NCBI RefSeq assembly: GCF_001633165.1
Contig: NZ_CP015418.1
Location: 4,068,587 to 4,132,586, forward strand
Source: Rhodovulum sulfidophilum DSM 1374
GTDB taxonomy: Bacteria > Pseudomonadota > Alphaproteobacteria > Rhodobacterales > Rhodobacteraceae
Length of the DNA: 64,000 nucleotides
Reading direction: 5' to 3'
Within the stretch, counting starts at the first letter, position 1; each line of letters starts with the position of its first letter. Made by a program: the position numbers and the translations under genes. Shown piece by piece: positions 1 through 10,415 of the stretch. The notes beneath the pieces are model-generated. The model had not been told where the DNA came from, searched no databases, and saw nothing but the letters and a program-made list of their open reading frames with translations.

Positions 1-1116
1 GTGGCACGGGCCGAAAGCCGACAGGCGCATGACGCCGCCCCCCAGCGCCGCCGCGCGCCGGGCTGGTTCCGGGAACTGGTGATGCCCGCCGAGCGCGAAA
101 CCCGGCTGTCGGTGCTGGCCAACGGCACCGATTACGGCTTCGTCTCGATCACCGCCGCGCCGCAGGACGAGATCGACGAGGTCTGGGAGGATGCCGCGGC
201 GCTGCTTTGGGCGCTCGGGCTGGGCTTCGGCCTGACCGGGGTCTTGCTGGTCCTGCTGATCCGGCGCGCGCTCTCCCCGCTCGACATGCTGCGCCATGGC
301 CTCGGCGCGCTGCGCGGCGGGGCGCTGACCACCCGGCTTCCGCAGGTGGCGACCCCCGATTTCCGGCCGCTGGTGGCCGGGTTCAACGCGCTCGCCCGCA
401 GCCTCGCGACCAGCGAGGCCGACCGCGCCGCGCTTGCCCGCAAGATCGTCGAGATCGGCGATGCCGAACGCCGGACCATCGCGATGGAACTGCATGACGA
501 ATTCGGCCCCGGCCTGTTCGACCTCAAGGTCAGGGCCGGCGCCATCCAGCGCGCTGCGGCCCGGACCGGCGATGCGGCATTGCAGCGCGACGCCGCGACC
601 ATGAGTGCCATCGTCGACCAGATCCAGACCGCCAATACCCGCCTGCTGACCACGCTCCGCCCGATGACGGCAAGCCAGTTGCCGCTGGCCGAGGCGCTCG
701 GCGACATGCTCGACGGTTTCCGCAGCACCCATGGCGATCTCGACTGGACGATCGACCTGCCCGAACACCTGCCCGAGACCGAGACGATCGTCGATCTGAC
801 CGCCTATCGCGTCCTGCAGGAGGGCGTGACCAACGCCCTGCGTCACGGAAAGCCGGACAGGCTTCGGGTCGAGGTGCAATCGCAGGACCTGCCGGGGCAG
901 GCCGAGATCCTGTGTCTCACGGTCGAGGATGACGGCGTTGGCCTGCCCGCCCGCGCGGTCGAGGGCCGCGGGCTCACGGCGATGCGCGACCGAGTGGGCG
1001 CGCTCGGCGGAACGCTCGAACTGGGGCGCCGCCCGGGCGGCGGCACCCGGCTTTCGGCGATCCTGCCATTGACACGGAACACCTCGCCGCAATCCGAACC
1101 GGAGCCAGCCGGATGA
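1..1116 (+). CDS. Sensor histidine kinase (NarL/HisKA_3 type), probably 5'-truncated by the window edge
   Basis: This is the C-terminal part of a membrane sensor kinase. A short extracytoplasmic stretch (about residues 36-68) is followed by one membrane helix (about 69-88), a HAMP-like linker (about 90-140), a HisKA_3 dimerisation helix with the phospho-acceptor in AMELHDEFGP (His165) and an HATPase_c domain. The ATPase domain shows an N-box Asn278 in GVTNALRHG, a G1 box DDGVGL (310-315) and a G2 box GRGLTAM (322-328). Such kinases phosphorylate a NarL/LuxR-type regulator. The GTG at base 1 is only the window edge, so the true start and sensor domain are probably upstream. The stop overlaps an ATG at 1113, the usual coupling to a response regulator, but only a broken remnant of one follows. 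Confidence 0.85.
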   Translation: MARAESRQAHDAAPQRRRAPGWFRELVMPAERETRLSVLANGTDYGFVSITAAPQDEIDEVWEDAAALLWALGLGFGLTGVLLVLLIRRALSPLDMLRHGLGALRGGALTTRLPQVATPDFRPLVAGFNALARSLATSEADRAALARKIVEIGDAERRTIAMELHDEFGPGLFDLKVRAGAIQRAAARTGDAALQRDAATMSAIVDQIQTANTRLLTTLRPMTASQLPLAEALGDMLDGFRSTHGDLDWTIDLPEHLPETETIVDLTAYRVLQEGVTNALRHGKPDRLRVEVQSQDLPGQAEILCLTVEDDGVGLPARAVEGRGLTAMRDRVGALGGTLELGRRPGGGTRLSAILPLTRNTSPQSEPEPAG

Positions 1117-1170
1117 CGCCCGCGGCGTGATCGCCGACGGCCATCCGGTGCCTCATAACGGTTACCTATC
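1113..1170 (+). pseudogene. Possible remnant of a response regulator N-terminus
   Basis: An ATG overlaps the kinase stop codon (ATGA at 1113). The first frame closes after five codons. A neighbouring frame then reads VIADGHPV, which resembles the beta1 strand and acidic pocket of NarL-type receivers (VLIADDHPLV). No receiver or LuxR DNA-binding domain follows. I infer a frameshifted and deleted regulator gene. The match is short and could be chance. Confidence 0.3.
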
Positions 1171-2009
1171 GGCCTCGGGCAGCTTCTGCGTAGGCTCGGC
1201 CATGACAATATCCACATGGCGCGCGCCGACCGCGCTGCCTGCCGGGTGGCCGAAACCGGCCATCCCCCCCCCGGGCGGATCCTGTGCGACCTCGCCCTGC
1301 CCCGGGACTGGCGGGCTTGCCATGATCGTGCCGTAACTGGCCCGCGCGCCGGAGGCCCGGCCCCCGGTCTTCACCATGGACGAACAGACCGTCTTCGCGG
1401 TCGAGGCGCTGGAGGTGGGGCCGTGCGGCTTCCCGCCCAGAACTTTGCCCATAGAAGAGGTGCTCGGACCGGTTCGGATGCTGGAACGGGCAAGATCCAC
1501 CCTTGGCACAAACTCGCGGTCTTGGTCTCCCCTGCGGCAGCCGCGGACCCGCGCAGCCACCGGGCTGGGGCAACGATCTGCGGTCGCGCGCCGAGATGCT
1601 CTGCATCACCGACGAGACCGGCTCGCAGATCAAGCGCAAGCTCGGCCCGGGCAACATGACCGACCTGATCCATCTGGCCATCGCGACCGGGCCGAGCACG
1701 GGCTCGACGGGGGCAAAGTCGCGCGGCCGGGCGACAGCGACCGGACAATGCACGGGCCATCCGCATGATCACCTCCATGACCGCGCCTCGGCGGGGCGCC
1801 GGGGTCGTGGGCTCCGTCGGGCAAGGGCTCTCTTCCCGAGGTCGAAGCGCCCGGCATCCGGGCGATGTCCGCGACGAGATCCGGCCCGGGCGCGGCCGGG
1901 TCGGCGGCGCGCGCGGGCCGATGCGGGAGGGACGATAGCGCCGGGGCAAAGGCCCGATTTTCGCTGGCATCCCGACGGTCAAGCGCCTAGGTCTGAGCCG
2001 AAATTATAA
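1171..2009. other. About 840 bp with no recognisable gene
   Basis: Several overlapping open frames exist on both strands, but none has a convincing ribosome-binding site or a recognisable domain. Composition remains GC-rich. With the kinase lacking an intact partner gene, I read this as a decayed segment. A ribosome-binding site at about 2011-2015 belongs to the next gene. Confidence 0.4.
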
Positions 2010-2024
2010 GAGGAGTCCTGCCCG

Positions 2025-3152
2025 ATGCCCGGCCTGCGTCCCGATGTCGATCCCGACGGTCTGAGCGAGTTTTCCGTCGTTTTCACCGACCGCTCGCTGA
2101 ACCACATGTCGGCCAAGTTCCAGACCGCCATGCGCGACATCTCGGAGATGCTGCGCGAGGTCTATGGCGCGGCCGAAGTGGCCCTGGTGCCGGGCGGCGG
2201 CACCTTCGCGATGGAGGCCGTGGCGCGCCAGTTCGCCACCGGGCGCCGCGCGCTGATCGTCCGCAACGGCTGGTTCTCCTATCGCTGGACCCAGATTTTC
2301 GAGGCGGGCGACTTCGCCGGGGAAACCACCGTGCTGATGGCCCGCCCCGCCGGCAATGCGGCCAAGGCGCCGTTCGCGCCTGCACCGATCGAGGACGTGA
2401 CCGCCAAGATCCGCGAGACCCGCCCCGATGTGGTCTTCGCGCCCCATGTCGAGACCTCGGCCGGGATCATCCTGCCCGACAACTATATCGCCGCGATGGC
2501 GGCGGCCGCGCATGAGGTCGGCGCGCTGATGGTGCTGGATTGCATCGCCTCAGGCTGCATCTGGGTCGACATGCAGGCAACCGGCGTCGACGTGCTGATC
2601 TCGGCCCCGCAGAAAGGCTGGTCGGCCTCGCCCTCGGCCGGGATGGTGATGCTGTCGGCCCGCGCCGCCGAGCGGCTGGCCGATACCGTCTCGAATTCCT
2701 TCGCCATGGACCTGAAGAAATGGCGCGCGATCATGAAGGCCTATGAGGATGGCGGGCATGCCTATCATGCCACCATGCCGACCGATGCGCTGATCGGGCT
2801 GCGCGACGCCATGGCCGAGACCCGGACGATGGGCTTCGAGGCCGCGAGGCAGGCACAGGCCGAGCTGGGCCGGAAGGTGCGCGAGATGCTGGCCGCGCGC
2901 GGCTTCGCCTCGGTCGCCGCGCCGGGCTTTGCCGCGCCGGGCGTCGTGGTCTGCTATACCGACGACCCCGAGATCCAGTCGGGCGCCCGGTTCCGCGCCG
3001 AGGGCATGCAGATCGCCTCGGGCACGCCGCTCCAGGTCGGCGAGGGGTCCGATTTCCGCACCTTCCGGATCGGGCTCTTCGGGCTCGACAAGCTGGTCGA
3101 CACCGACGCCACGCTGGCCCGGCTGCAGGCCGTCGTCGACCGGGTGGTCTGA
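2025..3152 (+). CDS. Class V aminotransferase (alanine/serine-glyoxylate aminotransferase-like)
   Basis: This is a 375-residue PLP-dependent fold-type I enzyme. Visible features are the phosphate-binding segment [11 protein letters not shown] (55-65), the ring-nitrogen Asp172 in LDCIAS and the Schiff-base Lys197 in SAPQKGWSA. The length fits serine-, alanine- or 2-aminoethylphosphonate-type class V transaminases acting on small amino donors with glyoxylate or pyruvate. The start is supported by AGGAG ten bases upstream. It stands alone and is followed by a GC hairpin. Malate synthase G next door also consumes glyoxylate, which makes a glyoxylate-linked role attractive, but the two genes converge and are not an operon. 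The substrate cannot be told from sequence alone. Confidence 0.8.
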   Translation: MPGLRPDVDPDGLSEFSVVFTDRSLNHMSAKFQTAMRDISEMLREVYGAAEVALVPGGGTFAMEAVARQFATGRRALIVRNGWFSYRWTQIFEAGDFAGETTVLMARPAGNAAKAPFAPAPIEDVTAKIRETRPDVVFAPHVETSAGIILPDNYIAAMAAAAHEVGALMVLDCIASGCIWVDMQATGVDVLISAPQKGWSASPSAGMVMLSARAAERLADTVSNSFAMDLKKWRAIMKAYEDGGHAYHATMPTDALIGLRDAMAETRTMGFEAARQAQAELGRKVREMLAARGFASVAAPGFAAPGVVVCYTDDPEIQSGARFRAEGMQIASGTPLQVGEGSDFRTFRIGLFGLDKLVDTDATLARLQAVVDRVV

Positions 3153-3164
3153 CCCTCTCGGTTC

Positions 3165-3186
3165 GGGCGGGGCGCGCACCCCGCCC
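3165..3186 (+). terminator. GC-rich hairpin after the aminotransferase gene
   Basis: GGGCGGGG (3165-3172) pairs perfectly with CCCCGCCC (3179-3186) around a six-base loop, 12 bp past the stop codon. There is no T-run, so it may act as a weak terminator or 3'-end stabiliser. The remaining 340 bp to the convergent malate synthase gene shows nothing else I recognise. Confidence 0.5.
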
Positions 3187-3527
3187 GGCCCTGCCCGGTG
3201 ACAGCGCCGTTCGAAACAGCGCAGCCCGGCCTGCGTTTCGACCCGGCGTCACCCGGGCACCGGCAATCTTTCTGTAACATTCGGCCGTTACCTCTGGGGC
3301 CACCAGAATCAAAGCCTGTTCTTAACGAGTTCAGGGAGGCGCCATGGCGCCTCCCACCGTCCGTCTGGGCGTTTTGCCCGAGACCGGCTATGTGCCGTTT
3401 GAATTTCGGGAAATCTTCTGCCCCACCGCGACAGGCGGGGGATCACCTGCGCGGGTAACGCGGTGTTCAACAGGAGCTCCGGCCATGACCGGCCGCGCCC
3501 GATCAGGCGCGGCGTCGCGGATGGGCC

Positions 3528-5705
3528 TCAGCCTTCCGCCGCAAGCTCGGCCTTGCGCTCCAGCCGCCGGGCATGCAGCACCGGCTCGGTATAGCCCGAA
3601 GGCTGCCTGCGGCCCTCGAAGACCAGATCGCAGGCGGCGCGGAAGGCCACGCCGTCGAAATCCGGCGCCATCGGCAGATAGGCCGGATCATCCGCATTCT
3701 GGCGGTCGACCACCTCGGCCATGCGGCGCATCACCTGGGCCACCTCGTCTTCGCTCACCACGCCATGATGCAGCCAGTTGGCGATATGCTGGGCCGAGAT
3801 CCGGCAGGTGGCGCGATCTTCCATCAGACCGATATCGTTGATGTCGGGCACCTTGGAACAACCCACGCCCTGGTCGATCCAGCGCACGACATAGCCGAGA
3901 ATGCCCTGCGCGTTGTTCTCGACCTCGCGCAGGATCTGCGCACGGCTCCATTTGCGGAAGGCCGCAAGCGGAATGTCTAGAATGCCGTCGACATGGGCGC
4001 GGCGCCCGCCCGCCTTCAGCCCGGCCTGGACCGCGAAGACATTGACCTGGTGATAATGCAGAGCATGCAGCGTCGCGGCCGTGGGCGACGGCACCCAGGC
4101 GCAGGTGGCGCCGGCCTTCGGATGCTCGATCTTGGCCGACAGCATCGCCGCCATCCTGTCGGGCATCGCCCACATGCCCTTGCCGATCTGGGCCTTGCCG
4201 GACAGGCCGCATTCCAGCCCGATATCGACATTGAGATTCTCGTAGGCGGTGATCCAGGACTTGCGCTTGATGAACTCCTTGCGGCTGAAGGGCCCGGCCT
4301 CCATCGAGGTATGGATCTCGTCGCCGGTGCGGTCGAGAAAGCCCGTATTGATGAAGGCCACCCGGTGCTTCGCCGCGCGGATGCAGTCCTTGAGATTGAC
4401 CGAGGTCCGGCGCTCCTCGTCCATGATGCCGAGCTTGACGGTATAGCGCGGCAGGCCCAACAGCTCTTCGACCCGGGTGAAGGTCTCGTCGGCGAAGGCG
4501 ACCTCTTCGGGGCCGTGCATCTTGGGCTTGACCACATAGATCGAGCCCGCGACCGAGTTCCGCGCGCCCTCGGTCTTCTTCAGGTCGTGGATGGCGATCA
4601 GCGCGGTGATGGCCGCGTCCATCAGCCCCTCGAACACCTCCTGGCCCGCGCCGTCGCGGATCGCGGGATTGGTCATCAGATGGCCGACATTGCGCACCAG
4701 CATCAGCGCCCGGCCCTTGACCGTGCAGGGCGTGCCGTCGGGGGCGACAAAGTCGAGATCGGGCGACAGCGCCCGGGTCACGCGTTCGCCACCCTTGACG
4801 AAGTCGGTGGACAGTTCGCCCCGCATCAGCCCCAGCCAGTTGCGATAGGCGACGATCTTGTCGGCGGCATCGACGCAGGCCACCGAATCCTCGCAATCCA
4901 TGATCGCCGAAACCGCGCTTTCCAGCCGGATATCGGCCAGCCCCGCCTGATCGCGGGCGCCCACCGGATGGGTGCGGTCGAAGACCAGCTCGACATGCAG
5001 GTTGTTGTTCTTCAGCAAAACCGCTTCGGGAGCACGCGGATGGCCGCGATAGCCCGCGAATTTCGACGGATCCTCAAGCGGATGGTCATCGATCAACAGC
5101 GCGCCGCCCTGGACGTGGTAGCGCCGGGCATCGGCATGGCTGGTGCCCGCGACCGGGAAGGCCTCGTCGAGAAAGACCCGGGCGCGCGCCACCACCCGGG
5201 CACCGCGGCCGCGGTCATACCCGCCCGCAGGCGCGGGGCCGCCCATCGCATCGGTTCCGTAAAGCGCGTCGTACAGGCTGCCCCAGCGCGCATTGGCCGC
5301 GTTCAGCGCATAGCGCGCATTGGTGATCGGCACCACCAGCTGCGGCCCGGGCACCGAGGCGATCTCGGGGTCGAGCCCCGCGGTCTCGATCTCGAAATCC
5401 TCGCCCTCGGGCCGCAGATAGCCGATCTCTTCCAGAAACGCCTTGTAGGCCTCGTGATCGTGCGGCGCGCCGCGGCGGGCCTGATGCCAGGCATCGATCT
5501 GAAGCTGCAGCTTCTCGCGCGTTTCCAGAAGCGCACGGTTCTTCGGCGTCAGGTCGTGCAGAAGCTCCGCGAAGCCGGTCCAGAACCTGTCGGGCGAGAT
5601 CCCGGTCTCGGGCAGCGCCGCCTCCTCGACGAAGGCCGCCAGATCTGCCGCAACCTCGAGCCCGGCCTTCGACACATATCCCGCGCCTGCACGTCGTTCC
5701 GTCAC
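3528..5705 (-). CDS. glcB: Malate synthase G
   Basis: It condenses glyoxylate with acetyl-CoA to form malate in the cytosol. The 725-residue length matches the monomeric G isoform (about 720). Family signatures include [16 protein letters not shown], the metal-site region MDEERR...[12 protein letters not shown] and, near the C-terminus, [20 protein letters not shown], which holds the catalytic Asp and the conserved Cys of G-type enzymes. I chose the GTG start at 5705 because AAGGAG lies just upstream and the product then begins at the family's normal N-terminus. A longer in-frame extension to 5891 exists but is not expected to be translated. The gene is monocistronic. Confidence 0.95.
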   Translation of the reverse strand: MTERRAGAGYVSKAGLEVAADLAAFVEEAALPETGISPDRFWTGFAELLHDLTPKNRALLETREKLQLQIDAWHQARRGAPHDHEAYKAFLEEIGYLRPEGEDFEIETAGLDPEIASVPGPQLVVPITNARYALNAANARWGSLYDALYGTDAMGGPAPAGGYDRGRGARVVARARVFLDEAFPVAGTSHADARRYHVQGGALLIDDHPLEDPSKFAGYRGHPRAPEAVLLKNNNLHVELVFDRTHPVGARDQAGLADIRLESAVSAIMDCEDSVACVDAADKIVAYRNWLGLMRGELSTDFVKGGERVTRALSPDLDFVAPDGTPCTVKGRALMLVRNVGHLMTNPAIRDGAGQEVFEGLMDAAITALIAIHDLKKTEGARNSVAGSIYVVKPKMHGPEEVAFADETFTRVEELLGLPRYTVKLGIMDEERRTSVNLKDCIRAAKHRVAFINTGFLDRTGDEIHTSMEAGPFSRKEFIKRKSWITAYENLNVDIGLECGLSGKAQIGKGMWAMPDRMAAMLSAKIEHPKAGATCAWVPSPTAATLHALHYHQVNVFAVQAGLKAGGRRAHVDGILDIPLAAFRKWSRAQILREVENNAQGILGYVVRWIDQGVGCSKVPDINDIGLMEDRATCRISAQHIANWLHHGVVSEDEVAQVMRRMAEVVDRQNADDPAYLPMAPDFDGVAFRAACDLVFEGRRQPSGYTEPVLHARRLERKAELAAEG

Positions 5706-5971
5706 AGCCGTCTCCTTCCCTGTTTGTCCCCTCCAGCTCAGACCAATTCCGGGCCGGTTTGACAAGTCCTCTCGCCCCGACCTGTCCAGCCCGAAGATGC
5801 CGCGCCATGCGGCAATGCCACGCCAGCCACGATCGGGTCCCGCCCGGATACCGGGCGCCGTCTCCGCCGGGAGCCGCATGGGCCCCTGCAAGCCGCCCCC
5901 GCTTGAGCCCCCTCACCGGCAAGGACCAAAGCGAGGGGCAGGGCCGTCTGTCCCGGCCCTCACCGGCCGGC

Positions 5972-8371
5972 TCAGCCCTGCAAACGGGCCGCGTAAAGTC
6001 GGCGAATGCCCATGGCGATGGCGCCCTCGATGGGCAGCCAGACCAGGCAATAGGCCCAGACCAGAAGTGCGGCGGTCCAGCCGATGGGCGTGACGAGAAC
6101 GCCATAGACCGCGATCAGCGTCCCGATCACCTGGGTCGCCTCTGTCGTGCAGAAAAGCTTCCAGTTGGGCCAGGGCCGGGTCCAGAACCAGTCCTGGTTG
6201 CGGGTGACGTAAAGCGTCATATGCCCCGAAACGAGCAGTTTCAGGAAGATCAGCGTCTGGATCGTCTCGCGCGGCAGATGCAGGACGCTGTCGACATACC
6301 AGAACAGCAGGAAGGTCTCGGCCACGCCCATCACCCCCAGCGTCGAGGCGATGGTGATGACCCGGCGCATGTCCCAGCGGACGGGTTTCGGCGACACCGC
6401 GACATTGTCGAAGGCGATCATCATGATCGGGAAGTCGTTCAGCACCGCCAGCAGCACGATCATGATCGCGGTGACCGGGTAGACGTCATAGGCAAGGATC
6501 GCCAGCGACATGAACAGCAGCACCCGGATCGTCTCGGCGATGCGGAAGGTGGCATAGCTCGTCATCCGCTCGAAGATGCGGCGGGCCTCGGCGATGGCCT
6601 CGGTGATGATCGAAAGGCCCGTTCCGGTCAGCACCAGATCGGCCGCGGCGCGGGCCGCATCGGTCGCCCCGCTGACCGCGATCCCGGCATCGGCACGCTT
6701 CAGGGCGGGGGCGTCATTCACCCCGTCGCCGGTCATCGCGACGATGCTGCCGCCCTGCTGCAGCACCTCGACGATGCGGAACTTGTGTTCGGGCAGAACC
6801 CGGGCAAAGCCGTCGGCCGCGCGCACCCGCGCCTCGACCTCGGCCGGATCGCCCTCCAGGAGCTGGCCCGCCGGGTACATCGCCTGCCCGAGCCCGAGCT
6901 GCCCCGCGATCTGGCGGGCGATGGCCTCGTGATCGCCGGTGATCATCTTGACGGTAACGCCCATCTCGCCGGCCTTCGCGATGGTCTCGGCCGCATCGGG
7001 ACGGGGCGGATCGAAGATCGGGATCAGCCCGAGGAACTGCCATGCCCCCTCACCCTCGGCCCGGGCCGCACCGATGGCGCGGAACCCCTGGGCGGCCAGG
7101 GTGTCGACCTCGTCCTCGAGCGCGGTCCGCGCGGCCCCTTCGAGCCCGGCAAGATCAAGGATCACCTGCGGCGCGCCCTTGGCAAAGCGCCAGGTCTCGT
7201 CGCCGCGCCGGGCCTCGGCCAATGTCCGTTTCGAGACCGGATCGAAGGGCGTGAAGGTCCCGAGCTTGTAGTCGCGCCGCGCCTCGATCCCGTCGGCGGC
7301 GGCCAGCACCGCCTGGTCGATGGCGTCGGGCGCATTGGCGTTGCAGGCCAGAGCCGCGGCCAGCAGCAGATCGTCCCGGGTGGCGCCCGCCGCGGGACGC
7401 GGGGTTTCGACCGTCAGCTGGTTCAGGGTCAGCGTGCCGGTCTTGTCGGAACAGAGCACATCGACGCCCGCCATCTCCTCGATCGAAACCAGCCGCGAGA
7501 CGATGGCCTTCATCCGGGCCAGCCGCTCGGCGCCCACCGCCATCGTCACCGACAGCACCGTCGGCAGCGCCACCGGAATGGCGGCGACCGTCAGGATCAG
7601 GGCGAATTGCACCGTCTCCCAAAGCGGGTTCTCGCGCCAGATCGAGACGACCAGGATGATCGAGACCAGCACCAGCGCGCTGACGATCAGGAAATTCCCG
7701 ATCCGCATCACCGCCTGCTGGAAATGCGACTTGCGCTCGGGGCCCTGCACCAGCGCCGCGGTGCGGCCGAAATAGGTGTTCATGCCGGTCGCGGTGACCT
7801 CGCCCACCATCTCGCCCAGGCGCACGACCGAGCCCGAATAGGCGATGTCGCCGACCGCCTTGTCGACCGGCAGCGACTCGCCGGTCAGTGCCGCCTCGTC
7901 GGCCGAGAGATACTGCCCCTCGGTCAGGCGCAGATCGGCCGGGATGATGTTGCCGATCTCGAGCCGCACCAGATCGCCCGGCACCAGGTCCTTGGCCGCG
8001 ATCTCCTGCCAGCGGCCGTCACGCAGAACCCGGGCGGCGGGGGCAAGCTTCTGCTTGAGCAGGGCGATGGCCGAGTCGGCCTTGTTCTCCTCGAAGAAGC
8101 CGACGCCCGCATTGACCAGAAGCATGGCGAGGATCACGCCGAAATCGGCCCAGTCGGACAGGATCAGCGACAGGATCGCCGCGATCTCGATCAGCCAGGG
8201 GATCGGCCCCCAGAAATACCCGAAGATCCGTTTGAACAGGCTTCGGTGTTCCTCGGCCAGGGTATTCGCGCCGAAGCGGCCAAGCCTGGCCTGTGCCTCG
8301 GCCGTGCTCAGCCCCTGCTGCGGGTCGGTAGGGGGCAGCTTCTCCCCCTCTGGCTGGTCCTGTCCGTCCAT
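5972..8371 (-). CDS. P-type (P3A) plasma-membrane H+-ATPase
   Basis: A 799-residue cation pump of the plasma-membrane H+-ATPase subfamily. Motifs in order are actuator-loop TGES (163-166), PVALP in M4 (266-270), the phosphorylation motif DKTGT (309-313), IFDPPRPD typical of the P3A nucleotide/P domain, and hinge TGDGVND (547-553). About ten membrane segments are visible. It is predicted to extrude protons across the inner membrane. The ATG at 8371 is preferred over an upstream in-frame GTG because GGAGG lies just before it and it overlaps the stop of the PhaC-like gene (TGATG), so the two are translationally coupled. Ion specificity is inferred from the subfamily. Confidence 0.88.
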   Translation of the reverse strand: MDGQDQPEGEKLPPTDPQQGLSTAEAQARLGRFGANTLAEEHRSLFKRIFGYFWGPIPWLIEIAAILSLILSDWADFGVILAMLLVNAGVGFFEENKADSAIALLKQKLAPAARVLRDGRWQEIAAKDLVPGDLVRLEIGNIIPADLRLTEGQYLSADEAALTGESLPVDKAVGDIAYSGSVVRLGEMVGEVTATGMNTYFGRTAALVQGPERKSHFQQAVMRIGNFLIVSALVLVSIILVVSIWRENPLWETVQFALILTVAAIPVALPTVLSVTMAVGAERLARMKAIVSRLVSIEEMAGVDVLCSDKTGTLTLNQLTVETPRPAAGATRDDLLLAAALACNANAPDAIDQAVLAAADGIEARRDYKLGTFTPFDPVSKRTLAEARRGDETWRFAKGAPQVILDLAGLEGAARTALEDEVDTLAAQGFRAIGAARAEGEGAWQFLGLIPIFDPPRPDAAETIAKAGEMGVTVKMITGDHEAIARQIAGQLGLGQAMYPAGQLLEGDPAEVEARVRAADGFARVLPEHKFRIVEVLQQGGSIVAMTGDGVNDAPALKRADAGIAVSGATDAARAAADLVLTGTGLSIITEAIAEARRIFERMTSYATFRIAETIRVLLFMSLAILAYDVYPVTAIMIVLLAVLNDFPIMMIAFDNVAVSPKPVRWDMRRVITIASTLGVMGVAETFLLFWYVDSVLHLPRETIQTLIFLKLLVSGHMTLYVTRNQDWFWTRPWPNWKLFCTTEATQVIGTLIAVYGVLVTPIGWTAALLVWAYCLVWLPIEGAIAMGIRRLYAARLQG

Positions 8372-9483
8372 CACTTGCCTCCCTGTTCCGCGATCCATTG
8401 CGCGATGCCGGGCCAGACATCCGCCAATGTGTGCCGCCCCATGAACAGCCCGATATGCCCGCCCTTGGCGAGCAGCTTGCGGATCTGCGCCTTGGGCGTG
8501 CCCAGCAGATCCTCGGCGGCAAAGACCTGTTCCCGGGTGGTGATGTCATCGGAGTCGCCCGCCAGCAGATAGGCCGGGCAGGTCACGTCCTTCAGCGACA
8601 ACCGCCGTCCGAGGCCCAGGAATTCGCCCTTGGCGAAGAGGTTCTGCTTGAACAGCAGGTCGATGGCCTGAAGGTAATACCGCCCCGGCAGATCCAGCGG
8701 GTTTTCGTACCAGCGCTCGAAGGTCTCGGTCCGCTCGATATAGTTGCGGTCCTCGATATGGGCGTAAAGATCGAGGAACTTGCCCAGATACTGCTTTTCC
8801 GCATGCATGTTCTTCCAGCCGGTCAGCATCAGGCTGCCCGACATCCGGCCGTGATGGGAGGCCACCATGTCCCGATAGGCCGAAAGCGGCGTCTCATGCG
8901 CCATCCGGCGGATCGGCCCGTCGCCCGCATCGGTGTCGATGGGCGACCCCGCCAGCACCAGCGCCGCCACCTTGGAAGGAAAGCGGGCGGCGACCATCGC
9001 CGACATCCAGCCGCCCTGACACAGCCCGACCAGAATCGCGCGCCCGCCGACCTCGTCGATGGCGACGTTGATCTCGGCCAGATACTTGTCGATGTCGAAG
9101 TCGCGCATCTCGGGGCCGGCCGATTTCCAGTCGGTGACCAGCACCCGGCCGAGCCCGGCCGCCAGAAGCGTGGCCACCAGGCTTTGCCCCGGGGCGAAAT
9201 CGGCGATGGTGGCGGAATGGCCCGCATAGGGCGCGTCAATGATCACCGGAAGCCCGCTACCGCTGCCGCCGAAATCGCGCAACCGCATGGTGTCGAGATC
9301 GAGCAGGACCTCGTTCGGGGTGGCCCAGGAAGGCTCTGGCGGGGCCGAGATCTCGGCGGCTTCCTGCACGAAGCGAAGCCCGTCGGCCATCGCCTGATAC
9401 CCGGCCTCCTGCCAGCCCAAGACCGCGGCCATCGGCCAGAACAACGGAACGGATTGCTCGATTTCGTGAGGGGTGTCGGCCAT
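8371..9483 (-). CDS. PhaC-like alpha/beta-hydrolase with Cys nucleophile box
   Basis: This 370-residue alpha/beta-fold protein has the box G-L-C-Q-G (153-157), so the nucleophile is Cys155 rather than the Ser of lipases. That is the hallmark of polyhydroxyalkanoate synthases. Candidate Asp310/Asp312 (AGDSDDIT) and His343 (KGGHIGLF) complete the triad. It is much shorter than class I PhaC (about 590 residues) and near the size of class III PhaC subunits, but no PhaE lies beside it. It may be a PHA synthase-related polymerase, transferase or depolymerase; automated pipelines often call such proteins PHA depolymerase. The start at 9483 has AAGGAG upstream. It is the first gene of a coupled pair with the H+-ATPase. 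Confidence 0.65.
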   Translation of the reverse strand: MADTPHEIEQSVPLFWPMAAVLGWQEAGYQAMADGLRFVQEAAEISAPPEPSWATPNEVLLDLDTMRLRDFGGSGSGLPVIIDAPYAGHSATIADFAPGQSLVATLLAAGLGRVLVTDWKSAGPEMRDFDIDKYLAEINVAIDEVGGRAILVGLCQGGWMSAMVAARFPSKVAALVLAGSPIDTDAGDGPIRRMAHETPLSAYRDMVASHHGRMSGSLMLTGWKNMHAEKQYLGKFLDLYAHIEDRNYIERTETFERWYENPLDLPGRYYLQAIDLLFKQNLFAKGEFLGLGRRLSLKDVTCPAYLLAGDSDDITTREQVFAAEDLLGTPKAQIRKLLAKGGHIGLFMGRHTLADVWPGIAQWIAEQGGK

Positions 9484-9654
9484 GACGCGGCTCCTTCTGC
9501 GGACTGGATGGCGCCAGTCCCGCGGCCGCGTCGGCCCCTGCAGAGGGGCGGGGCATCGGGGCATCGGGACGGCTCCGGAAAGGATCTTGTCCCCGATATA
9601 GGGGGCCCGAATGTCCCCAGCGTTATGCCCGGCTTACGAATATGTAAAGTGACA

Positions 9655-9671
9655 ATGCTGCGATGCGGCAT
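9655..9671. promoter_or_regulatory. Inverted repeat in the PhaC-like gene promoter region
   Basis: ATGCTGCGATGCGGCAT is an interrupted palindrome about 170 bp upstream of the PhaC-like start. Its TGC/GCA half-sites resemble the TGC-rich sites described for PhaR repressors of PHA genes in Paracoccus/Rhodobacter relatives. That assignment is inference only. Confidence 0.25.
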
Positions 9672-9782
9672 CGCCCTGCCCGACCGTCATGACACCCCGA
9701 AGCGCCCGCTGCGGCGCGCTGTCGGACCTGGCATCGGACCGGGCGGGCGCGGCGACCGACAGGTCCGGCCGCCGCCCCCCGC

Positions 9783-9941
9783 CTATTTGGTCAGGATCAG
9801 CTTGCCCGAGCGGGTGATCCGCAGCGTATAGGCCACGCCGTCGAGCACGATCACCGCGGTATTGCCGCCGCCGGTCAGGATGCGGGCATCGTGCTGGGTG
9901 GTCTCGCCAGTGCTGTGGCGGATGGTCTGGAGAAGGGTCAT
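9783..9941 (-). CDS. hemP: HemP-family hemin uptake peptide
   Basis: The 52-residue peptide ends in ...YTLRITRSGKLILTK, the signature C-terminus of HemP/HmuP proteins, which act in regulation or uptake of haem in proteobacteria. The ATG at 9941 is chosen because GGAGGG lies eight bases upstream and the upstream in-frame extension has no family similarity. No haem receptor or ABC transporter is adjacent. Confidence 0.8.
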   Translation of the reverse strand: MTLLQTIRHSTGETTQHDARILTGGGNTAVIVLDGVAYTLRITRSGKLILTK

Positions 9942-10415
9942 TGCCAGACCCTCCGGGCTGCCGTCATCCCGGTCCTGCGCACGCTCGGTCGCTCCATCCT
10001 GTCCCTCCATTCGGTTGCGGTTTCTGCAGCAAGGCCCCTGCCCCGGCCCCACCGCGTTCGGGTGCGACCGCAGGACCGTCCCGGGATCCGGCAGGCATCG
10101 CCCCGGCTCCGGCCCTGACGGGTCGGAACGGGCTGGTATCTGGACAAAGGCAGTCTCATCGCGGGGTACTGTCTTGAGAGGCAGGGGACCGGGCAACAAG
10201 CTGGGGCCTGACAAGTGTCTGTTATATCGGTACGGTGGGCTACACCTCGTACCTGAGCGTTTCTATCAACTTTCAAGCCCGGAGAAAAGAGGGCAATGCA
10301 CGGCCGCTCGGCCGCGCCCGCAGGGATCTTGCATCATGTGGAAGAAAACGCGCAGGCTTGGCGGCAAACCGCCTGTTTCCGGGTCAGACCCCGCCTGAGC
10401 GCAAGTTCTGCCGTG
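9942..10415. other. 474-bp intergenic region between hemP and pssA
   Basis: It should hold the hemP promoter and the 3' end of the pssA transcript. A small GGCGG/CCGCC hairpin (10360-10373) followed on the minus strand by a T-rich stretch could terminate pssA. I did not find a clear Fur or Irr box by eye. Confidence 0.35.

Noticed and set aside
1503..2009. 168-codon frame in the kinase-downstream region
   Set aside because: No domain or ribosome-binding site; the C-terminal part is low-complexity Arg-rich translation typical of non-coding GC-rich DNA.
3993..5762. Long plus-strand frame opposite malate synthase G
   Set aside because: It is the antisense shadow of a clear malate synthase coding sequence; it has no domain or ribosome-binding site.
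5759..8572. 937-codon plus-strand frame opposite the H+-ATPase gene
   Set aside because: High-GC antisense shadow; His/Arg/Asp/Gln-rich translation without domains.
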